This document shows positions 6,374 through 13,063 of a stretch of DNA of 14,962 nucleotides, in pieces. Below the pieces are notes generated by a model. The model did no database searches, was not told where the DNA came from, and was given only the letters and a program-made list of their open reading frames with translations. Within the stretch, counting starts at the first letter, position 1; each line of letters starts with the position of its first letter. The position numbers and the translations under genes were made by a program. This DNA comes from Anaerorhabdus sp036641015 (GTDB lineage: Bacteria > Bacillota_I > Bacilli_A > Erysipelotrichales > Erysipelotrichaceae), in contig NZ_JAVWFO010000042.1 in assembly GCF_036641015.1 (NCBI RefSeq), positions 1-14,962 on the forward strand. The letters are read 5' to 3'.

Positions 6374-7741
6374 ATGAAAACATATCAAGATTTTAATTTT
6401 AATAACAAAACGAAAGAGTTTATTCGCTTAAACAGCTTCGTGGAACCAACTCCAATTCAAAATGCGGTAATTCCAATGGCAATTAAAGGGAAAGACATAA
6501 TTGCGATTTCAGATACCGGAACGGGTAAAACACATGCTTTTTTAATTCCTTTAATGGAAAGAATAGATACAACTCAACAAATTGTACAAGCAGTAATAAC
6601 AGCTCCTACGCGTGAATTGGCAATGCAAATTTTTAAGAATGCAAAAGAAATGATGAAAGCTGATCCAACATTACGTGTAAAATTAGTTACAGGTGGTATT
6701 GACCGTATTAAAATGGCTGATTCAATTAAACAGCAACCACATATAGTAATTGGGACACCAGGTCGTATTAAAGACCTCTTCTTGGAACAATCGGTATTGC
6801 GTGTTGATACAGCTTCAATCTATGTAGTAGATGAAGCGGACATGACACTTGAGTACGGATTTCTAGATGATGTAGATGCTATTTGTGGAAGAATGGGTAG
6901 TAAGTTACAAATGATGGCATTTAGTGCTACAATTCCAACAGCATTGAAACCATTCCTAAAAAAATATATGAATGCACCTCAGACTATATTGATGAAGGAT
7001 GATCATGCATCAAATCCGAAAATTGAACATGTGTTAATTCCTTGTAAGCACAAAAGTTATGGTGAAGCATTATTAGACATGTTGCCAGGGTTTATGCCAT
7101 ATGTATGTTTAATATTTGCTAATACAAGAGAAGAGGCAGGGGAAGTTGCTGCATTATTACGTAAAAGTGGAAAAACAATAGTTGAAATACATGGTGGTTT
7201 GCAAGCACGTCAAAGAAAACAAGCCATGAAACAGTTAGAAAGTTTAGATCACACTTATGTAGTTGCAACAGATATTGCAGCACGTGGTCTTGATGTAGAA
7301 GGTATAACACATGTTGTATCACTTGGATTTCCAAGTGAGTTAGATTTCTATATTCATCGTTCAGGAAGAACTGGTCGTGCAGGTAAAGAAGGAACATGCT
7401 TTGCCTTATATAAGGAAAGTGATGATAAAGCAATCCACTTACTAAAAGAAAAAGGGATTCATTTTGAACACCGTAGTTTTAAAAGCGGAACTTGGACTGA
7501 ATTAAAACCGTATGGTCAAAAGAAAGTTGCTAAAAATGACTTACGCGAAAAAGAAATTGCTAAGAAAATAACTAAGAAAAAAGAAAAAGTAAAACCATTA
7601 TATAAAAAGAAAAAAGCAGAAATGGTTAAAAAAATTAAGCAAAAAGAACGTCGTGAAATGATTAGAAATGAAATCAAAAATCAACGTAAAGAAAGATATA
7701 AAACTGAACAAAGACTTAAATCTAAAGGTATTATTGAATGA
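6374..7741 (+). CDS. cshB: DEAD-box ATP-dependent RNA helicase (CshB type)
   Basis: The 455-residue RNA helicase shows the full motif set: Q motif PTPIQ (25-29), Walker A SDTGTGKT (46-53), PTRELA (78-83), TPGR (128-131), DEAD (153-156), SAT (184-186), HGGLQARQR (273-281), ATDIAARGLD (298-307) and HRSGRTGR (328-335). A lysine/arginine-rich tail from about residue 380 to the end probably binds RNA. Such enzymes unwind structured RNA in cold adaptation, ribosome assembly and RNA turnover. CshB is chosen over CshA because of the neighbours: ispH, helicase and nfo are adjacent as in Bacillus yqfP-yqfR-yqfS. The start at 6374 follows GGAAGGA. The stop overlaps the nfo start in ATGA, indicating translational coupling. 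Confidence 0.92.
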   Translation: MKTYQDFNFNNKTKEFIRLNSFVEPTPIQNAVIPMAIKGKDIIAISDTGTGKTHAFLIPLMERIDTTQQIVQAVITAPTRELAMQIFKNAKEMMKADPTLRVKLVTGGIDRIKMADSIKQQPHIVIGTPGRIKDLFLEQSVLRVDTASIYVVDEADMTLEYGFLDDVDAICGRMGSKLQMMAFSATIPTALKPFLKKYMNAPQTILMKDDHASNPKIEHVLIPCKHKSYGEALLDMLPGFMPYVCLIFANTREEAGEVAALLRKSGKTIVEIHGGLQARQRKQAMKQLESLDHTYVVATDIAARGLDVEGITHVVSLGFPSELDFYIHRSGRTGRAGKEGTCFALYKESDDKAIHLLKEKGIHFEHRSFKSGTWTELKPYGQKKVAKNDLREKEIAKKITKKKEKVKPLYKKKKAEMVKKIKQKERREMIRNEIKNQRKERYKTEQRLKSKGIIE

Positions 7742-8574
7742 TAATTGGTTCCCATGTATCAATGAGTGCACCAGATTATCTACTTGGTTCTGTAAAAGAT
7801 GCATTAAGTTATGATGCTAATGCACTAATGGTTTATACTGGAGCACCACAAAACACAATTCGTAAAAGTGTTGCCTCTTTAAAAGTAGAGGAAGCAAAAG
7901 AATTATTAAAAAGTAATAACATTCCATTTGATAGGATGGTTATACATGCTCCGTATATTATTAATCTTGCAAATACTATTCGACCTGAAACATATGATTT
8001 AGCAGTATCATTTTTAAGACAAGAAATTGATCGAGTGACGGAGATAGGTGCTACATATTTAGTGCTTCATCCAGGGTCTTATGTTGGTGCAACTCTTGAA
8101 GAAGGCATTGCATCAATCATACAAGGTTTAAATGAAGTGGTTAAGGAAGATGATGATATAATTATTTGTCTTGAAACTATGGCAGGTAAAGGAAGTGAAG
8201 TAGGGTATTGTTTTGAACAAATTAAGCTAATACTAGATGGTGTTCGATATCTTAATAAGTATGGCGTGTGTTTAGATACATGTCATATTCATGATGCTGG
8301 ATATGATGTGTTAAACATTGATTCAGTATTAGAAGAATTTGATAGAATCATAGGGTTAGATAAACTTTATGTAGTACACTTAAATGATTCTAAGAATATC
8401 AAAGGTGCAAAAAAAGATCGTCATGCAAATTTAGGCCAAGGTGAAATTGGTTTTGAAGGATTGTATCAAGTTGCTCATCATCCATTATTGGAGGATAAAA
8501 TAATGATTTTAGAAACTCCTTGGATAGATGATCAGCCTCCATATAAAGAAGAGATTATGATGTTACGAAAATAG
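7738..8574 (+). CDS. nfo: Endonuclease IV (AP endonuclease, Nfo)
   Basis: This enzyme cleaves DNA 5' to abasic sites in base excision repair, using three Zn ions. The 278-residue length is normal. Metal ligands are all visible in the expected order: His70 (IHAPY), His111 (LHPGS), Glu146 (LETMAG), Asp180 and His183 (LDTCH), His214 (VVHLND), Asp227 and His229 (KKDRHANLG), and Glu259 (LETP). The start ATG at 7738 overlaps the cshB stop (ATGA) and has no separate strong Shine-Dalgarno, so translation is probably coupled to the helicase. A terminator hairpin starts inside the stop codon. Confidence 0.97.
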   Translation: MIIGSHVSMSAPDYLLGSVKDALSYDANALMVYTGAPQNTIRKSVASLKVEEAKELLKSNNIPFDRMVIHAPYIINLANTIRPETYDLAVSFLRQEIDRVTEIGATYLVLHPGSYVGATLEEGIASIIQGLNEVVKEDDDIIICLETMAGKGSEVGYCFEQIKLILDGVRYLNKYGVCLDTCHIHDAGYDVLNIDSVLEEFDRIIGLDKLYVVHLNDSKNIKGAKKDRHANLGQGEIGFEGLYQVAHHPLLEDKIMILETPWIDDQPPYKEEIMMLRK

Positions 8575-8594
8575 CCAGTTAACGCTGGCTTTTT
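8573..8594 (+). terminator. Rho-independent terminator of cshB-nfo
   Basis: AGCCAG (8573-8578), loop TTAACG, CTGGCT (8585-8590) and a TTTT tail. The left arm begins within the nfo stop codon TAG. Confidence 0.82.
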
Positions 8595-8625
8595 AAATAT
8601 TTAGAAATATTTGAGGGATTTATTA

Positions 8626-8654
8626 TTGACTTAGTACTTTAAAAGGCATATTTT
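8626..8654 (+). promoter_or_regulatory. Sigma-A-type promoter of lgt
   Basis: TTGACT (8626-8631) and TATTTT (8649-8654) with a 17-nt spacer lie upstream of the strong ribosome binding site AAGGAGG of lgt. The -35 is near-consensus and the -10 moderate. Confidence 0.65.
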
Positions 8655-8680
8655 TTATTTATTGCGAAGGAGGTATACAT

Positions 8681-9106
8681 ATGCATAATGAACTTTTCAA
8701 AATTGGTGGACTTACATTTTATACATATGGTTTTATGATAGCAATCGGTATTGGATTAGGATATGTTGTTGCACAAAAACGTGGTAAAAAATTAGGAATG
8801 AATGTAGAGGTATTTGATTCATTGGCTATATGGTTATTTGGATTTGGTNNNNNNNNNNNNNNNNNNNNNNNNNNNNNNNNNNNNNNNNNNNNNNNNNNNN
8901 NNNNNNNNNNNNNNNNNNNNNNNNNNNNNNNNNNNNNNNNNNNNNNNNTTTTATATAGTATTGGAAGATTTATAATTGAAATATTTAGAGGAGATTTAAT
9001 TAGAGGATCAGTTGGAACATTATCTACTTCACAGTTTATATCTATTTTAGTCTTTATCGTAGGAATTACATTGTTTACACTGTGTAGAAAATCTAAAGTT
9101 AAATAA
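8681..9106 (+). CDS. lgt: Prolipoprotein diacylglyceryl transferase, interrupted by an assembly gap
   Basis: Lgt is a membrane enzyme that transfers diacylglycerol from phosphatidylglycerol to the lipobox cysteine of prolipoproteins. The first 56 codons (GGLTFYTYGFMIAIGIGLGY and onward) match the start of Lgt, and the last 51 (SIGRFIIEIFRGD, LSTSQFISI) match its conserved C-terminus. Between them lie 100 N. Lgt proteins are normally about 250-290 residues, whereas a literal count here gives 141, so roughly 450-530 nt of real sequence are probably missing, including the catalytic HGG motif and the Lgt signature. Both ends lie in one frame across 100 N, but that has a one-in-three chance anyway. 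The ATG follows an excellent AAGGAGG with 8-nt spacing. Likely monocistronic. A natural pseudogene is not indicated. Confidence 0.88.
   Translation: MHNELFKIGGLTFYTYGFMIAIGIGLGYVVAQKRGKKLGMNVEVFDSLAIWLFGFGXXXXXXXXXXXXXXXXXXXXXXXXXXXXXXXXXXLYSIGRFIIEIFRGDLIRGSVGTLSTSQFISILVFIVGITLFTLCRKSKVK
8849..8948. other. Assembly gap (100 N) inside lgt
   Basis: Exactly 100 undetermined bases, the conventional placeholder for a gap of unknown size. Nothing can be said about its content except that it should hold the middle of lgt. Coordinates downstream are therefore nominal relative to the true chromosome. Confidence 0.98.
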
Positions 9107-9108
9107 TA

Positions 9109-9149
9109 TTATAAAAGGAAGTATCACTAATGGGTACTTCCTTTTATAA
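9109..9149. terminator. Bidirectional terminator between lgt and the HAD phosphatase gene
   Basis: A 15-bp perfect inverted repeat: left arm 9109-9123 (TTATAAAAGGAAGTA), 11-nt loop, right arm 9135-9149. The A-rich base of one arm and T-rich base of the other give a terminator on both strands. The right arm contains the last codons and stop of the - strand gene (stop at 9144-9146). Confidence 0.88.
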
Positions 9150-9986
9150 ATTGAATATTTCTTTTAATTTTTTAGCGACACCATGATTACGATTGGAATC
9201 AATTATGCAATGGGCAACTTTTTTAGGATTTGGCATAGCATTTTCCATTGCACAACTTAATCCTGCGATTTCCAACATTGATAAATCATTTTCTCCGTCT
9301 CCAAATGTTACCATAGAAGAAACTGGAATATCCGCCATTTTTTCAATATCATATAAAGCAGAGCCTTTACTAATTCCGATACGAACTACTTCTAACCAAG
9401 CAGCATTTACAAGAAATGTATCGTAGTCTTGTAGTGCTAATAATTCATCAGCAAGCTTTCTTAATGAAGCAGGTTTACCTAAGCAACAGATTTTAGGAAT
9501 ATCAGGTAAATCTATTAACTCTCTAATAAATATCATTTTAAATCGTTTGCTTTGATGGATAAGCGATCTTAAACTATACATACTACAAAGTATTAACGAC
9601 ATTAGGATGTTTCTCTTTGGAAACAAAATATAAGCATGTGTGTCATAGAATAACTCAGTTATTACACCGCTTCGTTGAGCTAAATCACAAATTTTTTTAA
9701 AATCATTTTGATTTAATTTTTGTTTTTCAATTACTTCTCCAGTCTCAAATGATTTAATGTATTGACCATTTTGACCTACAAAAAATCCATTGTATTTTTC
9801 GAGTTGTAATTGTTCTATAAATTTTTGACATCCATAATAAGGTCGTCCCGAGCAAATGGAAAAGCGTATACCACTTTGTTGCAGTTTTAGAACTGTATCA
9901 AGAGTTTCTTCGCTAAGTTGACTATTCTCATTTAGTAATGTTCCATCTAAATCTGATAAAACTAATTTGTACTGGTTTTCACTCAT
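9144..9986 (-). CDS. Cof-type HAD-IIB family hydrolase
   Basis: The 280-residue product is a haloacid dehalogenase superfamily phosphatase of the Cof/YkrA type. Motif I is LSDLDGTLL (10-18) with nucleophile Asp12 and acid/base Asp14. Motif II is CSGRP (45-49) with Ser46, motif III Lys208 (ISKGSAL), and motif IV FGDGENDLSML (228-238). The region between about 85 and 195 forms the C2B cap that sets substrate choice. Relatives act on sugar phosphates, flavin or pyridoxal phosphates; no specific substrate can be inferred. The start codon overlaps the ispG stop (ATGA), so it is the second gene of an ispG transcript, though a role in isoprenoid metabolism is not implied by sequence. Its 3' end lies in the terminator hairpin. 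Confidence 0.92.
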   Translation of the reverse strand: MSENQYKLVLSDLDGTLLNENSQLSEETLDTVLKLQQSGIRFSICSGRPYYGCQKFIEQLQLEKYNGFFVGQNGQYIKSFETGEVIEKQKLNQNDFKKICDLAQRSGVITELFYDTHAYILFPKRNILMSLILCSMYSLRSLIHQSKRFKMIFIRELIDLPDIPKICCLGKPASLRKLADELLALQDYDTFLVNAAWLEVVRIGISKGSALYDIEKMADIPVSSMVTFGDGENDLSMLEIAGLSCAMENAMPNPKKVAHCIIDSNRNHGVAKKLKEIFNL

Positions 9987-11047
9987 TGCTCTTCATTCAC
10001 CATCTTTAGTATTTCTTCCTTTAAGGTTTCTAATAAATCTTCTTGTGGAACTGTTTTTAATATTTGACCTTTCTTGAATAGTAATGCACCATTTTTACCT
10101 CCAGCAATGCCAATATCTGCGCGTGATGCTTCTTGAGGACCATTAACTGGGCAACCCATAATAGCTACTTCTATATTTGAATGGACTGATTGTAGAAATA
10201 ATTCTACTTCTTCAACAATTGGTATCATATCATATTGAATTCGTCCACAAGTAGGACATGATATTAGATTAGGAACAGAATCCATCAAGTCAAATGCACG
10301 TAATAATTGTTTTCCAATAAATAATTCTTGTACAGGATCACTACTTACAGAAATACGAATTGTATCTCCAATGCCTTCATGGAGTAATGCACCTAATGCG
10401 GCACTTGATTTAATTGATGATATTTTAAATGAGCCAGCTTCAGTTACACCTAAATGTAAGGGATATGGGAAAGTTTTAGCTGCAAGACGATAAGTATCGA
10501 TAGTTAATCCAACATTACTTGATTTAAATGATAAACAAATATCATAAAAATCTAATTCTTCAAGGATATCCACATGCTTCTTTGCACTTTCTATCATTGC
10601 TTCAGGACACGGTTTGCCATATTTTTCCAGAACCTCTTTTTCAAGAGAGCCACTGTTTATACCGATTCGGATAGGTACATTTCTTTCTTTACATTTTTCA
10701 ACTACCTTTTTTACATTTTCTTTTGAACCAATATTTCCAGGATTAATTCGAATTTTATCAATTCCTTGTTCTATTGCAATTAGGGCAAAAGCATAATTGA
10801 AATGAATATCAGCAACAAGTGGAACATTGGTTTGTTTTTTTATATCACCTATTGCATAAGCGTCTTCTTCATCGAGGATAGCCATTCTAACAATTTCACA
10901 GCCATTATCTTGTAATTCTTGAATTTGTTTAACGGTAGACTCAACATCTTTAGTTTTTGTATTTGTCATTGATTGGAGTAAACATTTATTTTGACCACCT
11001 AGTTGCAAATTACCAACATGGAGAATTCTAGTTTCAGTACGTTTCAT
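9983..11047 (-). CDS. ispG: 4-hydroxy-3-methylbut-2-en-1-yl diphosphate synthase (flavodoxin/ferredoxin)
   Basis: IspG (GcpE) converts MEcPP to HMBPP, the penultimate MEP-pathway step, with a [4Fe-4S] cluster. The 354-residue length fits the short bacterial form lacking the insert domain of plants. A TIM-barrel-like N-terminal part shows VADIHFNYAFAL (78-89) and KIRINPGNIG (98-107). The cluster ligands are Cys264 and Cys267 (ISCPTCGR), Cys299 (MGCPVNGP) and Glu306 (PQEAS). The product is the substrate of IspH, encoded on the same strand about 4 kb away. The ATG at 11047 is preceded by GTGAGG at a long spacing of about 11 nt. It is transcribed from a divergent region shared with rpmG and overlaps the following HAD gene by 4 nt. 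Confidence 0.97.
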   Translation of the reverse strand: MKRTETRILHVGNLQLGGQNKCLLQSMTNTKTKDVESTVKQIQELQDNGCEIVRMAILDEEDAYAIGDIKKQTNVPLVADIHFNYAFALIAIEQGIDKIRINPGNIGSKENVKKVVEKCKERNVPIRIGINSGSLEKEVLEKYGKPCPEAMIESAKKHVDILEELDFYDICLSFKSSNVGLTIDTYRLAAKTFPYPLHLGVTEAGSFKISSIKSSAALGALLHEGIGDTIRISVSSDPVQELFIGKQLLRAFDLMDSVPNLISCPTCGRIQYDMIPIVEEVELFLQSVHSNIEVAIMGCPVNGPQEASRADIGIAGGKNGALLFKKGQILKTVPQEDLLETLKEEILKMVNEEQ

Positions 11048-11074
11048 ATAAAATAAAACCTCACTTTCGGTGAT

Positions 11075-11083
11075 ATTATATCA
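11075..11083 (-). promoter_or_regulatory. Extended -10 promoter element of ispG
   Basis: On the - strand the sequence reads CATGATATAATATC: a consensus TATAAT (complement of 11075-11080) preceded by TGA, an extended -10 (TGnTATAAT). No good -35 is found at 16-18 nt (AGACTG at best), which is common with extended -10 promoters. The predicted transcript starts about 20 nt before the ispG ATG. Confidence 0.65.
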
Positions 11084-11167
11084 TGAAATTAGTAAAACAG
11101 TCTTGTAAGGTTACCTAATAATGGGTATATACAGACATATTTTCATGAAAACTAGTTCACGAAAGTA

Positions 11168-11197
11168 TTGGCAATTTATGATTAGATATGCTATACT
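11168..11197 (+). promoter_or_regulatory. Promoter of rpmG
   Basis: TTGGCA (11168-11173) and TATACT (11192-11197) with an 18-nt spacer. The -10 is extended: TATGCTATACT matches TRTGnTATAAT closely. It is followed by a short leader carrying AGGAGG (11212-11217). Confidence 0.82.
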
Positions 11198-11223
11198 TCT
11201 TAGGTATTATTAGGAGGACTATC

Positions 11224-11376
11224 ATGGCAAGAGAAAATATAACTTTCAAGTGCTCAGAATGTGGAGAAGAAAACTACATCGGTACTAGAAACAAACGTAA
11301 ACAAACTGAAAAAATGGAAATTCAAAAATACTGTTCAGTTTGTAGAAAAAAGACTTTACACAAGGAGAAAAAATAA
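11224..11376 (+). CDS. rpmG: 50S ribosomal protein L33, zinc-binding form
   Basis: The 50-residue basic protein MARENITFKCSECG...YCSVCRKKTLHKEKK is ribosomal protein L33, located near the E site of the large subunit. Two CxxC pairs (Cys10/Cys13 and Cys33/Cys36) make this the zinc-binding (C+) variant. I chose the ATG at 11224, 6 nt after AGGAGG; an in-frame ATG at 11188 would place part of the promoter inside the gene. In many Bacillota one rpmG copy precedes secE-nusG; here it stands alone with its own promoter and terminator, so it may be a second copy or a relocated one. Confidence 0.96.
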   Translation: MARENITFKCSECGEENYIGTRNKRKQTEKMEIQKYCSVCRKKTLHKEKK

Positions 11377-11377
11377 G

Positions 11378-11403
11378 AAAAGCCTTATAAAGAGGTTTTT
11401 TTT
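11378..11403 (+). terminator. Rho-independent terminator of rpmG
   Basis: AAAAGCCT (11378-11385), loop TATAAAG, AGGTTTTT (11393-11400) with one G-T wobble, followed by more T. The right arm contains part of the GAGG that precedes a mini-ORF overlapping the next gene's start. Confidence 0.7.
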
Positions 11404-11427
11404 ATGACATTTTTATGGAAAATATAA
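11404..11427 (+). CDS. Candidate 7-codon mini-ORF overlapping the MBL gene start
   Basis: ATG at 11404 opens MTFLWKI and stops with TAA at 11425-11427. A GAGG sits at 11392-11395, 8 nt upstream, and is partly inside the rpmG terminator stem. The MBL start codon (11415) lies within this ORF in another frame and has no Shine-Dalgarno of its own. It could be a leader peptide that couples translation, or chance. No conservation evidence is available. Confidence 0.2.
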   Translation: MTFLWKI

Positions 11428-12014
11428 TTACAACAGTAGTAGGGATATATCAAACAAATTGCTATATTTTAAAAGATGATGGGCATGTATGCATTGTTGA
11501 TCCAGGGAAAAAAGCAGATAGAATTGCAGCTCTTATTGATGAAAATGAAGTAGTTGATGCTATTTTGTTAACACATGGGCATTTCGATCACATTGGTGCA
11601 GTAGATGAATTAATAGAAATTTTCCATTGTCCAGTTTATTGTAACCAAAATGATGAGGAATTATTAAAAGATTCTAGTAAGAATACAGCATCTGGATATA
11701 TAGCAACAGTTCAAAACCAAACGATTCCTTATCATGAAGGAAATATGAAAATTGGTAATTTTAATTTTGAAATTTTATTTACTCCTGGACATACTGAAGG
11801 ATGTACTTGTATCAAGTATAAAAATCATATGTTTACAGGTGATGTATTATTTTTCGAAGGTATTGGAAGAACTGATTTATATGGTGGTAATATGAGTAAA
11901 ATGAGGCAAAGTTTACGATGTTTTCAAAACTTTGATGAAGATACCATTGTTTATCCAGGTCATGGACCAACATCTACAATTGGACATGAATTAAAATTTA
12001 ATCCGTATTTTTGA
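11415..12014 (+). CDS. Metallo-beta-lactamase-fold hydrolase (YqgX / glyoxalase II-like)
   Basis: The 199-residue hydrolase has the MBL metal motif THGHFDHIG (HxHxDH, about 54-62), TPGHTEGC (about 125-132) for the third-site histidine, FTGDVLF with the bridging aspartate, and a C-terminal YPGHG histidine. The N-terminus GIYQTNCYIL is typical of the YqgX/GloB-like group, which hydrolyses thioesters such as S-lactoylglutathione or related low-molecular-weight thiol adducts. The substrate here is unknown, since most Bacillota lack glutathione. No other in-frame start exists nearby, so the ATG at 11415 is accepted although no Shine-Dalgarno precedes it. I saw no promoter between the rpmG terminator and this gene, so it may depend on readthrough. 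A YqgX homologue also lies close to comG in Bacillus, as I recall. Confidence 0.9.
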   Translation: MENIITTVVGIYQTNCYILKDDGHVCIVDPGKKADRIAALIDENEVVDAILLTHGHFDHIGAVDELIEIFHCPVYCNQNDEELLKDSSKNTASGYIATVQNQTIPYHEGNMKIGNFNFEILFTPGHTEGCTCIKYKNHMFTGDVLFFEGIGRTDLYGGNMSKMRQSLRCFQNFDEDTIVYPGHGPTSTIGHELKFNPYF

Positions 12015-12040
12015 TGAAGTGAAAACTTCATCTTTTTTTT
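12013..12040 (+). terminator. Rho-independent terminator of the MBL gene
   Basis: GATGAAGT (12013-12020), GAAA tetraloop, ACTTCATC (12025-12032), then eight T. The left arm starts within the stop codon TGA at 12012-12014. It insulates the comG operon from upstream transcription. Confidence 0.92.
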
Positions 12041-12085
12041 AGGATTTTTATCATTTTATACATATAAATAAGTATAGGTGAAATT

Positions 12086-13063
12086 ATGGAAAAAAGATTA
12101 GAAGAGTTATTAACGATTGCAATTCACTATGGGGCGAGTGATATACATTTCTCTCTTTTTGATGAGCAAATTAAAATTGAGTTTAGATGTAAAGATAGGA
12201 TGCTACATGTAAAAAATCAAGAAAATGATTTAAGATTTTTTAGATATCTTCAGTATCGGGCCAATTTAGATTTAGGTAATTCGTTATTACCTCAAACAGG
12301 AAGATTTGATGTTGATGTAAATAATGAAAAGGTATCTTTGCGATTTTCAGTGATGAAGAGTTATCGTATGACGAGCGGAGTACTAAGAATATTGAGTGCT
12401 AACTATCATTTAGAACTTAAACAATTAACTTATGATGTACAGGTTTTAAAAACATTTAAAGCAATCGAGAATAATCGAAGTGGACTATTTGTTTTTAGTG
12501 GACCTACTGGTTCAGGCAAAACGACAACTTTATATACCATATTAAATCAAATTAAAAATAAAAAGATTTATACATTGGAAGATCCTATTGAAATTTATAG
12601 TACCAACTTTGTTCAATTACAAATTAATGAAAAACAAGATTTAGGATATGATCAAGGAATTAAGCAATTAATGAGACATGCTCCTGATATTATTATGATA
12701 GGTGAAATTAGAGATGAAACAGCTGCTAAGATGGCGTTAAGGTGTGCTTTAACGGGTCATTTGGTTTTGACAAGTATTCATGCAGGAAGTTGTTTTTTAG
12801 CGATAGAAAGGTTACTAGAACTAGGTGTAAGCCGATTTCAGTTAGAAGATGTCTTATTAGGTATAAGTAATCAACGATTGTATTCTTCTTCGACCAATAA
12901 TTCTAAGGTAGGAGTATATGAGATATTAAATAGAAAGGGTATTCATGAATATTTTAAAAAGGAAAAACCGAAAGATTTTAAGCCAATTAAATATGCCATT
13001 TCAGAAGCTATCAAACAAGGATATATCTCAATCACTGAAGCGAAGCAAGATCTTGATGAGTAA
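12086..13063 (+). CDS. comGA: Competence pilus assembly ATPase ComGA (GspE/PilB family)
   Basis: ComGA is the cytoplasmic secretion ATPase that powers assembly of the competence pseudopilus used for DNA uptake. The 325-residue protein shows an N-terminal domain with GASDIHF (16-22), Walker A GPTGSGKT (139-146), an Asp box TLEDPIE (163-169), Walker B DIIMIGEIRD (201-210) and a His box LTGHLVLTSIHA (222-233). The CxxC zinc-binding insert of large GspE/PilB proteins is absent, as is usual for short ComGA. The start at 12086 is preceded by AGGTGA. The 3' end overlaps comGB by 8 nt. The upstream 45 nt after the MBL terminator contain an AT-rich TATAAATA but no recognisable -35. Competence-regulated expression is likely by analogy only. 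Confidence 0.95.
   Translation: MEKRLEELLTIAIHYGASDIHFSLFDEQIKIEFRCKDRMLHVKNQENDLRFFRYLQYRANLDLGNSLLPQTGRFDVDVNNEKVSLRFSVMKSYRMTSGVLRILSANYHLELKQLTYDVQVLKTFKAIENNRSGLFVFSGPTGSGKTTTLYTILNQIKNKKIYTLEDPIEIYSTNFVQLQINEKQDLGYDQGIKQLMRHAPDIIMIGEIRDETAAKMALRCALTGHLVLTSIHAGSCFLAIERLLELGVSRFQLEDVLLGISNQRLYSSSTNNSKVGVYEILNRKGIHEYFKKEKPKDFKPIKYAISEAIKQGYISITEAKQDLDE

Noticed and set aside
7119..7433. Antisense open frame inside cshB (104 codons)
   Set aside because: Low-complexity Leu/His/Phe-rich composition opposite a fully conserved helicase gene; shadow ORF. Other antisense frames at 4482-4670, 5128-5391, 5605-5790, 7598-7804, 9193-9426 and 10614-10796 were rejected likewise.
8664..8683. AAGGAGGTATACATATG resembles an expression-vector ribosome binding site
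   Set aside because: The flanks are AT-rich genomic sequence with an lgt ORF and a matching promoter; it differs by one base from the vector sequence and is simply a good native site.
8681..9106. lgt as a natural truncated or frameshifted pseudogene
   Set aside because: The shortening is entirely within a 100-N placeholder; both flanks are intact and well conserved.
11188..11223. Upstream ATG extension of rpmG
   Set aside because: It would translate the -10 element and the AGGAGG site; L33 normally starts MAR/MRV as at 11224.
12022..12038. AAAA...TTTT near the comG start as a ComK box
   Set aside because: The spacing is AAAA-N7-TTTT, not the AAAA-N5-TTTT of a K-box, and the bases are explained by the GAAA-loop terminator of the MBL gene.
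12945..13055. Long N-terminal extension of ComGB starting at ATG 12945
   Set aside because: It would overlap comGA by 119 nt, has no ribosome binding site, and the extra residues are the out-of-frame reading of comGA; family proteins start near MSKEDCEG.
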